A stretch of 64,000 nucleotides of DNA from contig NZ_BSSQ01000010.1 in the NCBI RefSeq assembly GCF_030161375.1, positions 242,755 through 306,754 of the forward strand, read 5' to 3'. Below, one piece after another: positions 36,075 through 46,100 of the stretch. A model generated the notes under the pieces. It saw only the letters and a program-made list of their open reading frames with translations, had not been told where the DNA came from and made no database searches. The translations under genes were made by a program, and so were the position numbers. Origin of the DNA: Paenibacillus glycanilyticus. GTDB lineage: Bacteria > Bacillota > Bacilli > Paenibacillales > Paenibacillaceae. Every line of letters starts with the position of its first letter. The stretch's first letter is position 1.

Positions 36075-36695
36075 GTGTCTAAGATTTCGAACCGCCAACA
36101 GTCGATTCTTGAATTTATTAAGAATGAGGTTCGGGACAAAGGATACCCGCCTTCTGTTCGCGAAATCGGCGAAGCGGTTGGCCTTGCATCGAGCTCCACC
36201 GTTCATGGCCATTTGGATCGGCTTGAGAAGAAAGGCTTGATCCGACGCGACCCGACTAAACCGCGGGCGATCGAAATTTTGGATCAAGAAGGTGTTGACG
36301 GCATTATCCTCCCCTCTGTTGCGCAAGTACCGATCGTCGGCAAAGTTACGGCAGGCATGCCGATTACGGCAACTGAAAATATTGAGGACTATTTCCCGAT
36401 TGCCGCTCATTTTGTCGGGGACGATGAAGTGTTTATCTTGAATGTCGTTGGCGACAGTATGATTGAAGCCGGTATACATAACGGCGACTACGTGATGGTT
36501 CGCCAGCAACAGACCGCTAACAATGGCGACATCGTCGTTGCCATGACAGAAGATGACGAAGCAACCGTTAAGACGTTCTACAAGGAGAAGGATCATATTC
36601 GCCTTCAACCGGAGAATTCCACAATGGAGCCGATCCGCTTGAACAACGTTACGATTCTTGGCAAAGTGGTTGGCCTGTTCAGGGATTTCCACTAA
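36075..36695 (+). CDS. lexA: SOS repressor LexA
   Basis: The 206-residue repressor has an N-terminal winged helix (RQQSILEFI to [23 protein letters not shown]) and a C-terminal S24 autoprotease domain. The cleavage site is Ala-Gly in VTAGMPI near residue 92. The catalytic serine is in GDSMIEAGI near residue 128, and the lysine in DEATVKTFY near residue 166. The frame is open far upstream, but GTG at 36075 matches the family N-terminus and has TTGGAGTG before it. It is divergent from yneA and flanked by five LexA-like boxes. Confidence 0.97.
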   Translation: MSKISNRQQSILEFIKNEVRDKGYPPSVREIGEAVGLASSSTVHGHLDRLEKKGLIRRDPTKPRAIEILDQEGVDGIILPSVAQVPIVGKVTAGMPITATENIEDYFPIAAHFVGDDEVFILNVVGDSMIEAGIHNGDYVMVRQQQTANNGDIVVAMTEDDEATVKTFYKEKDHIRLQPENSTMEPIRLNNVTILGKVVGLFRDFH

Positions 36696-36705
36696 TTAAC
36701 CATTT

Positions 36706-36760
36706 AAAGAGGCTGTTCTTACATGTCCGATTCATTCGGATAGTGAGAACAGCCTCTTTT
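36706..36760. terminator. bidirectional terminator between lexA and the collagen-like gene
   Basis: AAAGAGGCTGTTCT (36706-36719) pairs perfectly with AGAACAGCCTCTTT (36746-36759). The T-tract on the plus strand ends lexA, and the A-tract on the other side serves the convergent gene. Confidence 0.88.
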
Positions 36761-36776
36761 ACGTTCTTTCTGCCTA

Positions 36777-37406
<630 letters not shown>

Positions 37407-37531
37407 ATAGATTAATAGATTCAGGAATCAAATAAATAGTCATATGCCGGGGCTAATTTTATTCCATGACGGCATAACATGATTGGGAACAAGCTTCATT
37501 TTCCACAACTTCCATAAGGGAGGGGTTATAT

Positions 37532-38092
37532 TTGGCAGCTAAACTGGTCTACTATAGTCAAAAAGACAAACGTTGGTCCAAAGTTCCTTTCAGCATAATT
37601 GGCAGCAGGAAGCAGACCATCGGGACAAGCGCTTGCGGACCTACATCCTACGCTATGGCTGCAAGTTATTTTCTTAAACGGACCATACTTCCAACAGAGT
37701 TAGCGAAATTTGCTTTGGAAAAGGGATACCGCACTCGAAATGACGGTACGGATTGGGGATTTTTTGCGGCCGCTTCAACATATTATCATCTGAGGTGTAT
37801 CCAGACCGACTCGCTAGAAACTGTGCTTAAGGCGCTCCCGGCAGGTGCCCTTGTCATTGCATCGATGGGACCAGGCCATTTGACAGGCGGCGGTCATTAT
37901 ATACTTTTGGTGCGTGTCTCGGAGATGTGGATAGATGTGTTTGATCCCAATCACAACAATAAGAGGTATGGCAATGATGGCCTGATTAAACATGGCGGAA
38001 GACAAAATGGCAAAATCTCCGTTCATCTCTCCGTTTTTCAACAAGAAGCGAAGCAGTATTGGATTCTTAAGAAGGAGGAGGCAACAAATTAA
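37532..38092 (+). CDS. C39-like cysteine peptidase domain protein
   Basis: The 186-residue protein shows a papain-like/C39 layout: YYSQKDKRW at the N-terminus, the likely nucleophile cysteine in TSACGPTSYAMA near residue 35, and the histidine in LTGGGHYILLV near residue 117, followed by an Asp/Asn (VFDPNHNN). No signal peptide is visible. TTG at 37532 follows GGGAGGGG. It is divergent from the collagen-like gene. A spore or cell-wall role is only a guess. Confidence 0.75.
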   Translation: MAAKLVYYSQKDKRWSKVPFSIIGSRKQTIGTSACGPTSYAMAASYFLKRTILPTELAKFALEKGYRTRNDGTDWGFFAAASTYYHLRCIQTDSLETVLKALPAGALVIASMGPGHLTGGGHYILLVRVSEMWIDVFDPNHNNKRYGNDGLIKHGGRQNGKISVHLSVFQQEAKQYWILKKEEATN

Positions 38093-38141
38093 TTATGGTA
38101 TACTCATTCCATATGTTGCCAAATATACGGGGTGATTGAAA

Positions 38142-38336
38142 TTGACCAAGAAATTAACCAGATCTTCTATCGATAAGTCCATATCCGGAGTTTGCGGAGG
38201 GATTGCGGCTTACTTCAATTTGTCCTCTTTATTCGTGAGACTATTGTTTCTCTTCTTCATCCCCTTCAATCTGATCATCTACATGATTCTTGCGAATGTC
38301 ATGCCTGCTAGCCCTACATCGCTGTATCAAAAATAG
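38142..38336 (+). CDS. PspC domain membrane protein
   Basis: The roughly 64-residue protein begins with a basic segment (TKKLTRSSIDKSISGVCGGIAAYFN), the typical PspC start, followed by one hydrophobic segment near residues 35-55. PspC domain proteins act in envelope stress or membrane homeostasis. TTG at 38142 is at a better distance from GGGGTGA than the TTG two codons earlier. It is 49 bp after the C39-like gene on the same strand. Confidence 0.85.
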   Translation: MTKKLTRSSIDKSISGVCGGIAAYFNLSSLFVRLLFLFFIPFNLIIYMILANVMPASPTSLYQK

Positions 38337-38348
38337 TTAATGCCCACA

Positions 38349-38388
38349 AAAAGAAAAATCCCCGGACGCTTAGAGCGCCAAGGGATTT
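38349..38388. terminator. terminator between the PspC gene and glnA
   Basis: AAATCCC (38357-38363) pairs with GGGATTT (38382-38388), with an inner GGACGCT/AGCGCC stem. The minus strand then reads a T-rich tract, so it ends glnRA and may also serve the PspC gene. Confidence 0.75.
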
Positions 38389-38393
38389 CCATT

Positions 38394-39722
38394 CTAGTAC
38401 AGCGTCAAATACTGATCGCGTTCCCATTGATGAACTTGTGTTTTGTACATGTCCCACTCGATTTCTTTGAGCTCGTAGAAGTGAGCCAGGGCGTGTTCGC
38501 CAAGCGCATCGCAGATCACATCGCTGCGGAGCAGCTCGTCCAACGCTTCCTTCAGATCGGATGGAAGGCTCGGCACGCCGGATTCCAGACGCTCTTCTTC
38601 CGTCATGATGTAGATGTTGCGGTCAACCGGTGCAGGAAGCGCCGTTTTGTTCTTGATACCGTCAAGTCCTGCTTTCAGCATAACAGCCAGAGCCAAGTAA
38701 GGGTTAGCCGCCGGATCCGGGTTACGAACCTCAATCCGAGTGCTGAGGCCGCGTGATGCCGGGATACGAATCATTGGCGAGCGGTTGCTTGCGGACCATG
38801 CTACATAACAAGGCGCTTCATAACCTGGCACCATCCGTTTGTACGAGTTGATCGTCGGGTTCGTAATGGCAGCCATAGCGCGTGCATGTTCCAGAATGCC
38901 GGCCATATAGTAACGAGCGGTTTGGCTGAGGCCAAGACGGTCGCTCTCATCATAAAAGACGTTTGTGTTGCCTTGGAACAACGATTGGTGACAGTGCATG
39001 CCGGAACCATTTACGCCAAACAGCGGTTTAGGCATAAACGTTGCATGCAGGCCATGTTGTCTTGCAACTGTCTTAACAACCAGCTTGAACGTTTGGATCT
39101 GATCAGCAGCTTTGATTGCGTCTGCGTATTTAAAGTCGATTTCATGCTGGCCAGGAGCAACCTCATGGTGAGAAGCTTCAATCTCGAAGCCCATTTCTTC
39201 CAGCGTAAGCACGATTTCGCGGCGGCAGTTCTCGCCCATGTCCATAGGAGCAAGGTCAAAGTATCCGCCTTGGTCATTCAGTTCTGTTGTTGGCTCGCCT
39301 TTTTCATCGGTTTTGAACAGGAAAAACTCCGGTTCCGGACCTACGTTCATTGCCGTAAAGCCCATTTCTTCCGCTTCCAGAAGCGCGCGCTTCAGAATAC
39401 CGCGAGGATCGCCGGCAAACGGCGTACCGTCCGGCATATAAATATCGCAGATCAAACGGGCAACGCGATCTTGCGCAACCCAAGGGAAGACAACCCAAGT
39501 ATCCAGATCAGGGTATAAGTACATGTCAGATTCTTCGATACGAACATAACCTTCAATGGAAGATCCGTCGAACATCATTTTATTGTCCAATGCTTTATCC
39601 AGCTGGCTTACCGGAATTTCAACGTTTTTGATCGTACCAAGCAAATCGGTAAATTGAAGACGGATAAATCGAACGTTCTGTTCCTCGGCAATACGTTTAA
39701 TATCCTCTTTTGTGAAGCTCAT
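38394..39722 (-). CDS. glnA: glutamine synthetase, type I-alpha
   Basis: The 442-residue enzyme makes glutamine from glutamate, ammonia and ATP. The family signatures are present: [12 protein letters not shown] near residue 53, PEPEFFLF near residue 130, the ATP-binding loop [11 protein letters not shown], and the NRSPMIRIP region. It lacks the long inserts and adenylylation loop of type I-beta, as expected for firmicutes. ATG at 39722 has AAAGGAG nine bases upstream. It lies 41 bp after glnR in a glnRA operon. Confidence 0.98.
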   Translation of the reverse strand: MSFTKEDIKRIAEEQNVRFIRLQFTDLLGTIKNVEIPVSQLDKALDNKMMFDGSSIEGYVRIEESDMYLYPDLDTWVVFPWVAQDRVARLICDIYMPDGTPFAGDPRGILKRALLEAEEMGFTAMNVGPEPEFFLFKTDEKGEPTTELNDQGGYFDLAPMDMGENCRREIVLTLEEMGFEIEASHHEVAPGQHEIDFKYADAIKAADQIQTFKLVVKTVARQHGLHATFMPKPLFGVNGSGMHCHQSLFQGNTNVFYDESDRLGLSQTARYYMAGILEHARAMAAITNPTINSYKRMVPGYEAPCYVAWSASNRSPMIRIPASRGLSTRIEVRNPDPAANPYLALAVMLKAGLDGIKNKTALPAPVDRNIYIMTEEERLESGVPSLPSDLKEALDELLRSDVICDALGEHALAHFYELKEIEWDMYKTQVHQWERDQYLTLY

Positions 39723-39763
39723 TCGTTTCATCTCCTTTTGCTTGTTCAAGAAATAGGTTTACG

Positions 39764-40174
39764 CTAGCGCTTGTTCAAGAAACGGGACAGCTGGCCTTGA
39801 ATAAGCGAGGCTTGGCCCGGACGTTTCTCGAGCAATTGCTGTTTAAGAAGGCGGTGCAGCTGAGCGTCGGATAGTTCCTTACGCTTCACTTCGGATTGCT
39901 CGCTAACAATCGTAGCGTCATCCGATTCTTTTGAAACCGGATTCATGACTTGCTTAATGCCGGCGATGTTAACTCCTTTTTCAATTAACGCTTTAATCTC
40001 CAATAGCCGCTCTACATCATTAAAGGAGAACAGTCGCTGGTTACCAGCCGTTCTGGCTGGAACAATCAATTCGTGCTGTTCATAATAACGAATTTGTCGA
40101 GCCGTTAGATCCGTCAGCTTCATTACGATACCGATCGGAAATAGGGCCATGTTTCTACGAATATCGTCACCCAT
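39764..40174 (-). CDS. glnR: MerR-family nitrogen regulator GlnR
   Basis: The 136-residue repressor has a MerR winged-helix N-terminus (FPIGIVMKLTDLTARQIRYYEQHELI, then RTAGNQRLFS) and a helical effector tail. In bacilli GlnR represses glnRA when glutamine is plentiful, activated by feedback-inhibited glutamine synthetase. It is directly upstream of glnA. Confidence 0.96.
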   Translation of the reverse strand: MGDDIRRNMALFPIGIVMKLTDLTARQIRYYEQHELIVPARTAGNQRLFSFNDVERLLEIKALIEKGVNIAGIKQVMNPVSKESDDATIVSEQSEVKRKELSDAQLHRLLKQQLLEKRPGQASLIQGQLSRFLNKR

Positions 40175-40210
40175 GTCGCATCAACCTTCCAGTCGCTCAT
40201 TTATACGTAT

Positions 40211-40239
40211 ATCATAACGCCCTACCAAAAACGTGTCAA
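40211..40239 (-). promoter_or_regulatory. glnRA promoter
   Basis: On the minus strand TTGACA (40234-40239) and TATGAT (40211-40216) are 17 bases apart, a near-consensus promoter upstream of glnR. TGTCA and TGTTA half-sites around the -35 on the plus strand recall GlnR sites, but they form a direct repeat and not the TGTNA-N7-TNACA palindrome. Confidence 0.7.
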
Positions 40240-40251
40240 GTTGTGTTAGGT

Positions 40252-41544
40252 TTAATTACGTTTAATTGTGATAAGACCGTTTTGTATGAGTCGACGTAAC
40301 GCTGTAAGTACACCAAACTTCGCATGGGCAAACGTCAATCCGCCTTGCATATAAGCGATGTAGGGCTCACGGATCGGCGCATCGGCCGACAATTCCAAGC
40401 TACCGCCTTGAATGAACGTACCTGCCGCCATAATGACAGGATGCTCGTATCCCGGCATGTCCCATGGTTCGGGCACCACATGCGCATCAACCGCAGCTGC
40501 CTGCTGAATACCTTGCACGAAAGCAATCAGCTGCTCGGCACCGCCGAATTTAACCGCCTGAATAAGATCTGTACGCGGCTCGGACCAATGAGGTTTCGTC
40601 TCAAAGCCAAGTTGCTCGAACATAGCCGAAGCAAATACGCTTCCTTTCACCGCTTGTCCAACCAAATGCGGCGCCAGGAATAACCCTTGATAAATGCCGC
40701 GAAGAGTGTCCAGCATTGCGCCTACCTCGCCGCCAATGCCCGGCGCTGTCAAACGAAAAGCCGCCTGCTCCACTGCAGCGGCAGTCCCGGCAATATATCC
40801 TCCCGTGGAAGCAAGACCTCCTCCGGGGTTTTTGATCAGAGAACCTGCCATCAGATCTACTCCCACTTGCGTTGGCTCACGCAATTCGGTAAATTCCCCA
40901 TAGCAGTTGTCTACGAATACAAGAACATCCGGTTTGATCTGCTTGACCCGCTGAACCATATCGCCAATCTGGGCAACCGTAAAGGATGATCTCCAGCTGT
41001 AGCCTCTTGAACGTTGAATGCCAATGACCTTCGTGCGTTCGTTGATGCTAGCTTCGATGCCAGCCCAATCCAGGCTTCCGTCCTCTTGCAGCGCTACTTC
41101 GTTATAGCGGATTCCCCAATCCTGCAAAGAGCCTGTCCCATCACCGGGTTTGCCAATGACTTTATGAAGCGTATCGTATGGCTTTCCTGTGATGTACAGC
41201 AATTCGTCCCCAGGTCGAAGCACGCCAAAGAGCGCGCAGCCGATCGTGTGCGTCCCCGAGACGAAATGAGGGCGAACAAGAGCTGCCTCCGCTCCAAATA
41301 CATCCGCATAAACAAGATCAATCACTTCGCGGCCCCGGTCGTTATAGCCATAACCGGTTGAACCCGTGAAGTGAAAATCGCTTACTTTATGACGCTGAAA
41401 CGCGCGGATTACTTTCCATTGATTTTTTTCTGCAATCCGATCAATGGAGCGGAGTTGGCCGGTGGCCATCTCCTCCGCTTCATCCGCCAATTTCTCAAGT
41501 TCGTTCCAAATCGATTGATTATCCTCTTGCTGATTATGATTCAT
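40252..41544 (-). CDS. ynbB: PLP-dependent YnbB / methionine gamma-lyase-like protein
   Basis: The 430-residue protein belongs to the YnbB (aluminium resistance) family of fold-type I PLP enzymes. The cofactor lysine is in MAGSLIKNPGGG near residue 233, and the preceding VFVDNCYGEF carries the Asp that contacts the pyridine nitrogen. Substrate is not settled. Some relatives are annotated as methionine gamma-lyase. It is kept between hflX and glnR as in B. subtilis. Confidence 0.9.
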   Translation of the reverse strand: MNHNQQEDNQSIWNELEKLADEAEEMATGQLRSIDRIAEKNQWKVIRAFQRHKVSDFHFTGSTGYGYNDRGREVIDLVYADVFGAEAALVRPHFVSGTHTIGCALFGVLRPGDELLYITGKPYDTLHKVIGKPGDGTGSLQDWGIRYNEVALQEDGSLDWAGIEASINERTKVIGIQRSRGYSWRSSFTVAQIGDMVQRVKQIKPDVLVFVDNCYGEFTELREPTQVGVDLMAGSLIKNPGGGLASTGGYIAGTAAAVEQAAFRLTAPGIGGEVGAMLDTLRGIYQGLFLAPHLVGQAVKGSVFASAMFEQLGFETKPHWSEPRTDLIQAVKFGGAEQLIAFVQGIQQAAAVDAHVVPEPWDMPGYEHPVIMAAGTFIQGGSLELSADAPIREPYIAYMQGGLTFAHAKFGVLTALRRLIQNGLITIKRN

Positions 41545-41587
41545 TACTAAATCTGTCTCTCCCTTAAGTTAGCGTAACCTATTTCGA

Positions 41588-42877
41588 TTATTCTAAATAT
41601 GGCTGAAGTTTATAGCCATGTAATTCATAAGCCTGGCGGCTGACTTGCACGGTTAGGCGGAGCGATTCGCCATCCTCGCTAACCTCATTGCCAGTTACCT
41701 CTCCGCTACGATAAGCAAGCGCAATTAAATCTCCGCGGTCGGCAGGCAGTGTAATAATAACCGTGTCACCGGTTAGTTTATCCTGGATTTTGTTGCTGAC
41801 GAGCGCAAGATCTTCTTCCTTATATGCACTAATAACGAGCGTATCGTTGCTTGGAATCGGCAGCTCTACGTTATTCTCTTCGCACAAGTCTTTTTTATTA
41901 TAAATCGTTAAACTCGGCGTGCCCGCTGCTCCCAAATCTCCAAGGATTTGCTCGACAACCGCCATCTGCTCATCGCGCATCGGCGAACTGCCGTCTACTA
42001 CATGCAGCACCAAATCGGCTTCCAGCACTTCCTCTAGAGTCGCACGGAAAGCAGCGACAAGATCATGCGGCAAATTTTGAATAAAACCAACCGTATCCGT
42101 CAGCACCACTTCGCGGCCATTCGGCAGCTCAAGCGTCCTGGAAGTCGGATCTAGCGTCGCAAACAATTGATTCTCCACATAAACGTCTGCGCTAGTCAGC
42201 TCCCGAAGAAGCGTGGATTTACCCGCGTTCGTATATCCTACCAGCGCGACCTGAATCACGCCGGACTTCTTGCGTCTCTCGCGATGCAGCTTCCGGTGGC
42301 GAACCACTTCATCCAGTTGCGCCTTCAGATCGGAAATCCTGCCCCGGATATGCCGGCGGTCTGTCTCCAGCTTGGACTCGCCGGGACCTCTTGTACCGAT
42401 CCCGCCGCCAAGCCGCGACAAATTTTTGCCATGGCCGGACAAGCGGGGAAGCAAGTAGCTAAGCTGCGCAAGTTCAACTTGGATGATCCCTTCGCGCGTT
42501 TTGGCGCGTTGCGCGAATATATCCAAGATGAGCTGCGTCCGGTCCACAATTTTCAGATCCAAAGTCTCTTCCAGATTCCGAACCTGCGCACCGGACAGCT
42601 CCTGGTCAAAAATCGCCGTCGTTGCTCCCAGTTCATCGGCGATCGCCCGGAGTTCTTCCACTTTGCCCTTGCCAATGAACCATTTGGTATCGGGCGCTTC
42701 TTTATTTTGTACCATCGTGGTCAGCACTTCCGTCCCCGCCGTCTCGGCAAGGGCAACCAGCTCCTCGAGCGAATGCTCCGGATCGCTTATTCCCCGCTTG
42801 ATGCTCGGGGTGACCAAACTGACCAATACGGCACGTTCTTGCATCGTTGAAGTTGTATTAAATGTATTTTCTCGCAT
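41588..42877 (-). CDS. hflX: ribosome-associated GTPase HflX
   Basis: The 429-residue GTPase has an N-terminal HflX domain (residues 1-190), a coiled-coil linker (RGRISDLKAQLDEVVRHRK) and a TRAFAC G domain with G1 GYTNAGKST near residue 206, G3 DTVGF near residue 251 and G4 NKKD. HflX splits stalled 70S ribosomes during stress. It corresponds to B. subtilis ynbA in the same gene order. AAGGAG is 5 bases before the ATG. Confidence 0.96.
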   Translation of the reverse strand: MRENTFNTTSTMQERAVLVSLVTPSIKRGISDPEHSLEELVALAETAGTEVLTTMVQNKEAPDTKWFIGKGKVEELRAIADELGATTAIFDQELSGAQVRNLEETLDLKIVDRTQLILDIFAQRAKTREGIIQVELAQLSYLLPRLSGHGKNLSRLGGGIGTRGPGESKLETDRRHIRGRISDLKAQLDEVVRHRKLHRERRKKSGVIQVALVGYTNAGKSTLLRELTSADVYVENQLFATLDPTSRTLELPNGREVVLTDTVGFIQNLPHDLVAAFRATLEEVLEADLVLHVVDGSSPMRDEQMAVVEQILGDLGAAGTPSLTIYNKKDLCEENNVELPIPSNDTLVISAYKEEDLALVSNKIQDKLTGDTVIITLPADRGDLIALAYRSGEVTGNEVSEDGESLRLTVQVSRQAYELHGYKLQPYLE

Positions 42878-42911
42878 TGTTGCTCCTTATAGAGTGGAAT
42901 TATTAATAGTA

Positions 42912-43892
42912 CTACTTGATTTCCCACTTGAAATCTTCCGGCTTAATCGACATCAGTTCCTGTTTCGGAGGAATACTGTTGGCATAAGTATTCAATAACC
43001 TAACCGCCTGATAACGGATCGCCTTCTCGATTAGATTCCTAACGTACCGGGCATTGCTGAAAGAGAATAAATCATTCATCTTCTCTTGGATCAGATGTTG
43101 CCTTAGTTTAAATATGGACTGCGGCAACAAATTATAATCCCGATCCTTCGCCATCAGCTCGGAAATTTGGATTAATTGGTCAATTGAATAATCCGGGAAA
43201 TCGATCTGGATAGGAAAGCGTGAAGGCAATCCGGGATTAGTTAACAGAAAATGATCAATCTCAGCCGGATAACCCGCAAGGATCAGCACAAATTGATTGC
43301 GGTGATCCTCCATCGCTTTGACTAGCGTATCGATCGCTTCTTTGCCGAAATCTTTCTCTCCGCCGCGGGCAAGGCTGTACGCTTCGTCCACGAACAGGAC
43401 GCCGCCAATTGCCTTGCGTACCATATCCCGCGTTTTCTGTGCCGTATGACCGATATATTCGCCTACAAGATCCGCGCGTTCCACTTCAATCAGATGTCCC
43501 TTGGACAACACGCCCATCTTTTGGAACAGCTTCGCTACTATTCTAGCTATTGTCGTTTTGCCAGTCCCAGGATTCCCTTTGAAGATCATATGATAAACAT
43601 GGGAACCGCCGGTAAGACCGGCTTCCGAACGCATTCGGGTTATATATAAAAGCGCATATACTTCATAAATAAGAGCCTTCACCGAGTCCATCCCGACCAT
43701 AGGCTCCAATTCCTTCTGAATCTCGGCGAAATGATCACCCGGCGGGAGCGGCTTAACGGCTGGCAATGGCTCATGGTCAACCACAGGCGCGGAAGCCGTC
43801 ATCTGAACCGGCTCCTGGCTCCTTAATACCACATTGATCTGACGGGACGGCCTCGCTCCGTTATTCGATCCCGATATGACATGTCCGTTCAT
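42912..43892 (-). CDS. spoVK: stage V sporulation protein K, AAA ATPase
   Basis: The 326-residue protein has a CbbX/SpoVK-type AAA domain: Walker A GNPGTGKTTIAR near residue 104, Walker B LFVDEAYSLARGG near residue 164, sensor region ILAGYPAE and a C-terminal lid helix. An N-terminal tail of 60 residues is poorly conserved. It acts in the mother cell during spore maturation. A sigma-E-like promoter lies upstream. Confidence 0.94.
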   Translation of the reverse strand: MNGHVISGSNNGARPSRQINVVLRSQEPVQMTASAPVVDHEPLPAVKPLPPGDHFAEIQKELEPMVGMDSVKALIYEVYALLYITRMRSEAGLTGGSHVYHMIFKGNPGTGKTTIARIVAKLFQKMGVLSKGHLIEVERADLVGEYIGHTAQKTRDMVRKAIGGVLFVDEAYSLARGGEKDFGKEAIDTLVKAMEDHRNQFVLILAGYPAEIDHFLLTNPGLPSRFPIQIDFPDYSIDQLIQISELMAKDRDYNLLPQSIFKLRQHLIQEKMNDLFSFSNARYVRNLIEKAIRYQAVRLLNTYANSIPPKQELMSIKPEDFKWEIK

Positions 43893-43972
43893 CTATCGCA
43901 TCACCTATCCTTCGCACCGTCACTAGCGTTTCCATGCCGATTAGATAAGCCCGGCATATCCCGCTTCTAACA

Positions 43973-44001
43973 AGTGTATTCTATCGGATTCGGTCATATT
44001 A
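43973..44001 (-). promoter_or_regulatory. sigma-E-like promoter of spoVK
   Basis: On the minus strand TAATATG is followed by 14 bases and AATACACT, close to the sigma-E pattern (kmATATT-N14-CATACAnT). It lies 80 bp upstream of the spoVK start. Confidence 0.4.
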
Positions 44002-44011
44002 ACAGTTTTTG

Positions 44012-44671
44012 TTACGGATAGTCAGGAGAACGGTAGCCGAAATGGAGAAGGACGGCATCCACCTTCCACTTGGCGAACGCAAGTACTTCGCGCGATTGAT
44101 TCTTAAGCGGGCTCAGCACTTCGGAATGAAAGGCTGCGGCCTGCACGTTCTTATAGTCCAAATATCGAGCCATCTCCATCGCTCTTGGCGCATGATAATC
44201 ATGCGTCACAATCAGGAGCTTGTCCAAATGATGCTCTGCGGCTATCACTTGGCTGTTCAGCAGGTTCTCGTATGTACTTCTTGCAGCGTTGTCGAGCAGC
44301 ATCTTCTCGGAAGGAATCCCTTTCGCAAGCAAATAGACCCGCATGCCTTCTGCTTCCGTCAACTTTGAACCGTTATGATCAAGCCCGCCGCTTAAGATCA
44401 GCATGCCCACCTTGCCGTCCTTGTACAGCTCGTCCGCATAATCAAGCCGTTCTTTCAGCGCTGGGCTTGGCTTGTCCGACCAAAGCGACGCGCCAAGAAC
44501 GATTGCGGCATCAGCTTGTTCAATCGGCTTGGATTCGTCATAACTATTAATGAGCCACAGCAGATACCCTAGGCAAAACAAGCCTATCAGACATAATCCG
44601 ATGAAGAGACGAAACAGGAGCAACCCGCGGCGTTTGCGTGACTTGCTCCTCGTTTGAACATTACTTTTCAT
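44012..44671 (-). CDS. YdcF/SanA-family membrane protein (DUF218)
   Basis: The 219-residue protein has a basic start, one TM helix near residues 20-40 and an extracytoplasmic DUF218 domain (DAAIVLGASLWSDKPSPALKERL to AARSTYENLLNSQ and VTHDYHAPRAM). The family is tied to envelope integrity and vancomycin sensitivity in enterics. Its biochemical role is unclear. The ATG overlaps the DUF402 gene stop as ATGA. Confidence 0.87.
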   Translation of the reverse strand: MKSNVQTRSKSRKRRGLLLFRLFIGLCLIGLFCLGYLLWLINSYDESKPIEQADAAIVLGASLWSDKPSPALKERLDYADELYKDGKVGMLILSGGLDHNGSKLTEAEGMRVYLLAKGIPSEKMLLDNAARSTYENLLNSQVIAAEHHLDKLLIVTHDYHAPRAMEMARYLDYKNVQAAAFHSEVLSPLKNQSREVLAFAKWKVDAVLLHFGYRSPDYP

Positions 44672-45219
44672 GATTCTCTAAGCTCTCTCTCCGTCAAGCT
44701 TTTGCGATGCTTCAAGCTGAGCGTGAAATACCGGAACCGGCCGTTCCGGATGCTGGACAACAATCTTCCTGCCGTCTTGCGGGCTAATGCCGCTTCTTTC
44801 CCAGTAACCTCTCCATCGCGGAGAGCTTCCTCCAGCTCATCTTCATCGAGTAAAAACACTTCTCCTGTCGGCAATACAACCACGTCCAGGTACAAGTCGT
44901 CAAACCAAGGCACATGCTGATCCGTCAGTCCCTGTGTCTTGCAAATATCAATGTACCATTGCACAACACGGCCCTTATCGTCAAACATCGTCGTTACGAC
45001 AAAATGCTCTCCCCGCGGAAAATGCTGCATCCACAAATAACCGCGGTCCGCCAGACATAAACGCCGCCCGTTATATTCCTTCCACAGCGGCTCGCGCAAC
45101 TCATGAATCCTGTAAAACGTAACGAGACCTTTGAACTCATCACTGTCGAGCGTCAGACAATTGTAGCTTTTGCGTATAATGCGACGCCAGTTTGCCCGGT
45201 CCGAAAATTTTCGTTTCAT
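44668..45219 (-). CDS. DUF402 protein, nucleoside tri/diphosphatase-like
   Basis: The 183-residue protein has the DUF402 core with conserved acidic residues (VQWYIDICKTQG, DLYLDVVVLPTGEVFLLDEDEL). This group includes firmicute nucleoside phosphatases that act with divalent metals. The motifs fit well but no activity can be confirmed from sequence. It is translationally coupled to the YdcF-like gene. Confidence 0.85.
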   Translation of the reverse strand: MKRKFSDRANWRRIIRKSYNCLTLDSDEFKGLVTFYRIHELREPLWKEYNGRRLCLADRGYLWMQHFPRGEHFVVTTMFDDKGRVVQWYIDICKTQGLTDQHVPWFDDLYLDVVVLPTGEVFLLDEDELEEALRDGEVTGKEAALARKTAGRLLSSIRNGRFRYFTLSLKHRKSLTERELRES

Positions 45220-45361
45220 ACGGAACGTACCTTTCCGCTTGAGATAAGCCTTTGATACTTGGCTTTCGATGATGATGGATAGCGTTGTAAAAAGCTTACC
45301 ATAACTTAACGCTCTTCTCCAGCACGCATGAAAAATAAACCAAGCCCCACCCTTGTTTTTC

Positions 45362-45403
45362 GCAAAAAAGAAGGGATAAAGCAGACGTTCTGCTTTATCC
45401 CTT
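45362..45403 (-). terminator. terminator of the cyclophilin lipoprotein gene
   Basis: AAGGGATAAAGCAGA (45371-45385) pairs perfectly over 15 bp with 45389-45403 around a 3-base loop. The minus strand then reads six T. It lies 10 bp after the stop. Confidence 0.9.
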
Positions 45404-45413
45404 TGCTTGTTCC

Positions 45414-46031
45414 TTACGATTCCTGAATGGTCACCGCATTAATAATGACTTTATCCTTCGGTACATGCTTGTCGTTCACCGGTGTTTTGGCGATCGCGAG
45501 CACCGTGTCCATACCGCTGTCGACCTTCCCGAAGATCGAGTACGTAGGCGTCTGATTCAAATTGACGGAATCAGGTCCGGTACAGATAAAAAATTGACTG
45601 CCTCCCGAGTTCGGCTTCCCGCTATTCATCATCGCCACAACTCCGGGTTCGAACTTGATGCTCGTATCGAACTCGTCGGGAATCGAATAGCCCGGATTAC
45701 CCGTGCCGTTGCCTTTGGGATCGCCGCCTTGAATCATATACGACTCGATAATGCTGTTGAACGTTAAGCCGTCATAATAATGGTTACGTGCCAGGAACAC
45801 GAAATTGTTAACCGTTACCGGCGATTCCGCTGCGTACAGCTTTACGGTGAAATCGCCCTGGTTGGTCGTAAATTTCGCTGTATATTGTTTATTTAAATCA
45901 ATCGACATTTCCGGCATCTTATCCCATTTCAATTCAGATGAATTCCCGGATGAACCGCAGCCGGTTAACCATACCGCCATTACCGCAAATAGAATGATGG
46001 TGCTCCAGCCTAATTTCCCCCGCTTGCCCAT
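45414..46031 (-). CDS. cyclophilin-type peptidyl-prolyl isomerase lipoprotein
   Basis: The 205-residue protein starts with a lipoprotein signal (hydrophobic segment then lipobox LTGC near residue 25) and a short Ser/Gly linker. The cyclophilin domain includes SYMIQGGDPKGNGTG and GSQFFICTG, with the catalytic Arg position altered to Met in the first motif. It should sit on the outer face of the membrane and help fold exported proteins. It follows the class A PBP gene by 69 bp. Confidence 0.9.
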   Translation of the reverse strand: MGKRGKLGWSTIILFAVMAVWLTGCGSSGNSSELKWDKMPEMSIDLNKQYTAKFTTNQGDFTVKLYAAESPVTVNNFVFLARNHYYDGLTFNSIIESYMIQGGDPKGNGTGNPGYSIPDEFDTSIKFEPGVVAMMNSGKPNSGGSQFFICTGPDSVNLNQTPTYSIFGKVDSGMDTVLAIAKTPVNDKHVPKDKVIINAVTIQES

Positions 46032-46100
46032 GTGTAACGTCCAGCTCCTTACGCTTTGCCGCCTGCACTCCCGGCTTTGTAGTTATCAGTGGTCCCTCTG

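Noticed and set aside
40211..40250. Canonical GlnR operator TGTNA-N7-TNACA before glnR
   Set aside because: Only half-site-like TGTCA and TGTTA in direct orientation are visible. The palindrome is not present with the right spacing.
45640..45740. Loss of function of the cyclophilin lipoprotein because the usual FHRI motif is absent
   Set aside because: Bacterial lipoprotein cyclophilins often vary here, and the rest of the fold (GSQFFICT) is intact, so I did not call it broken.
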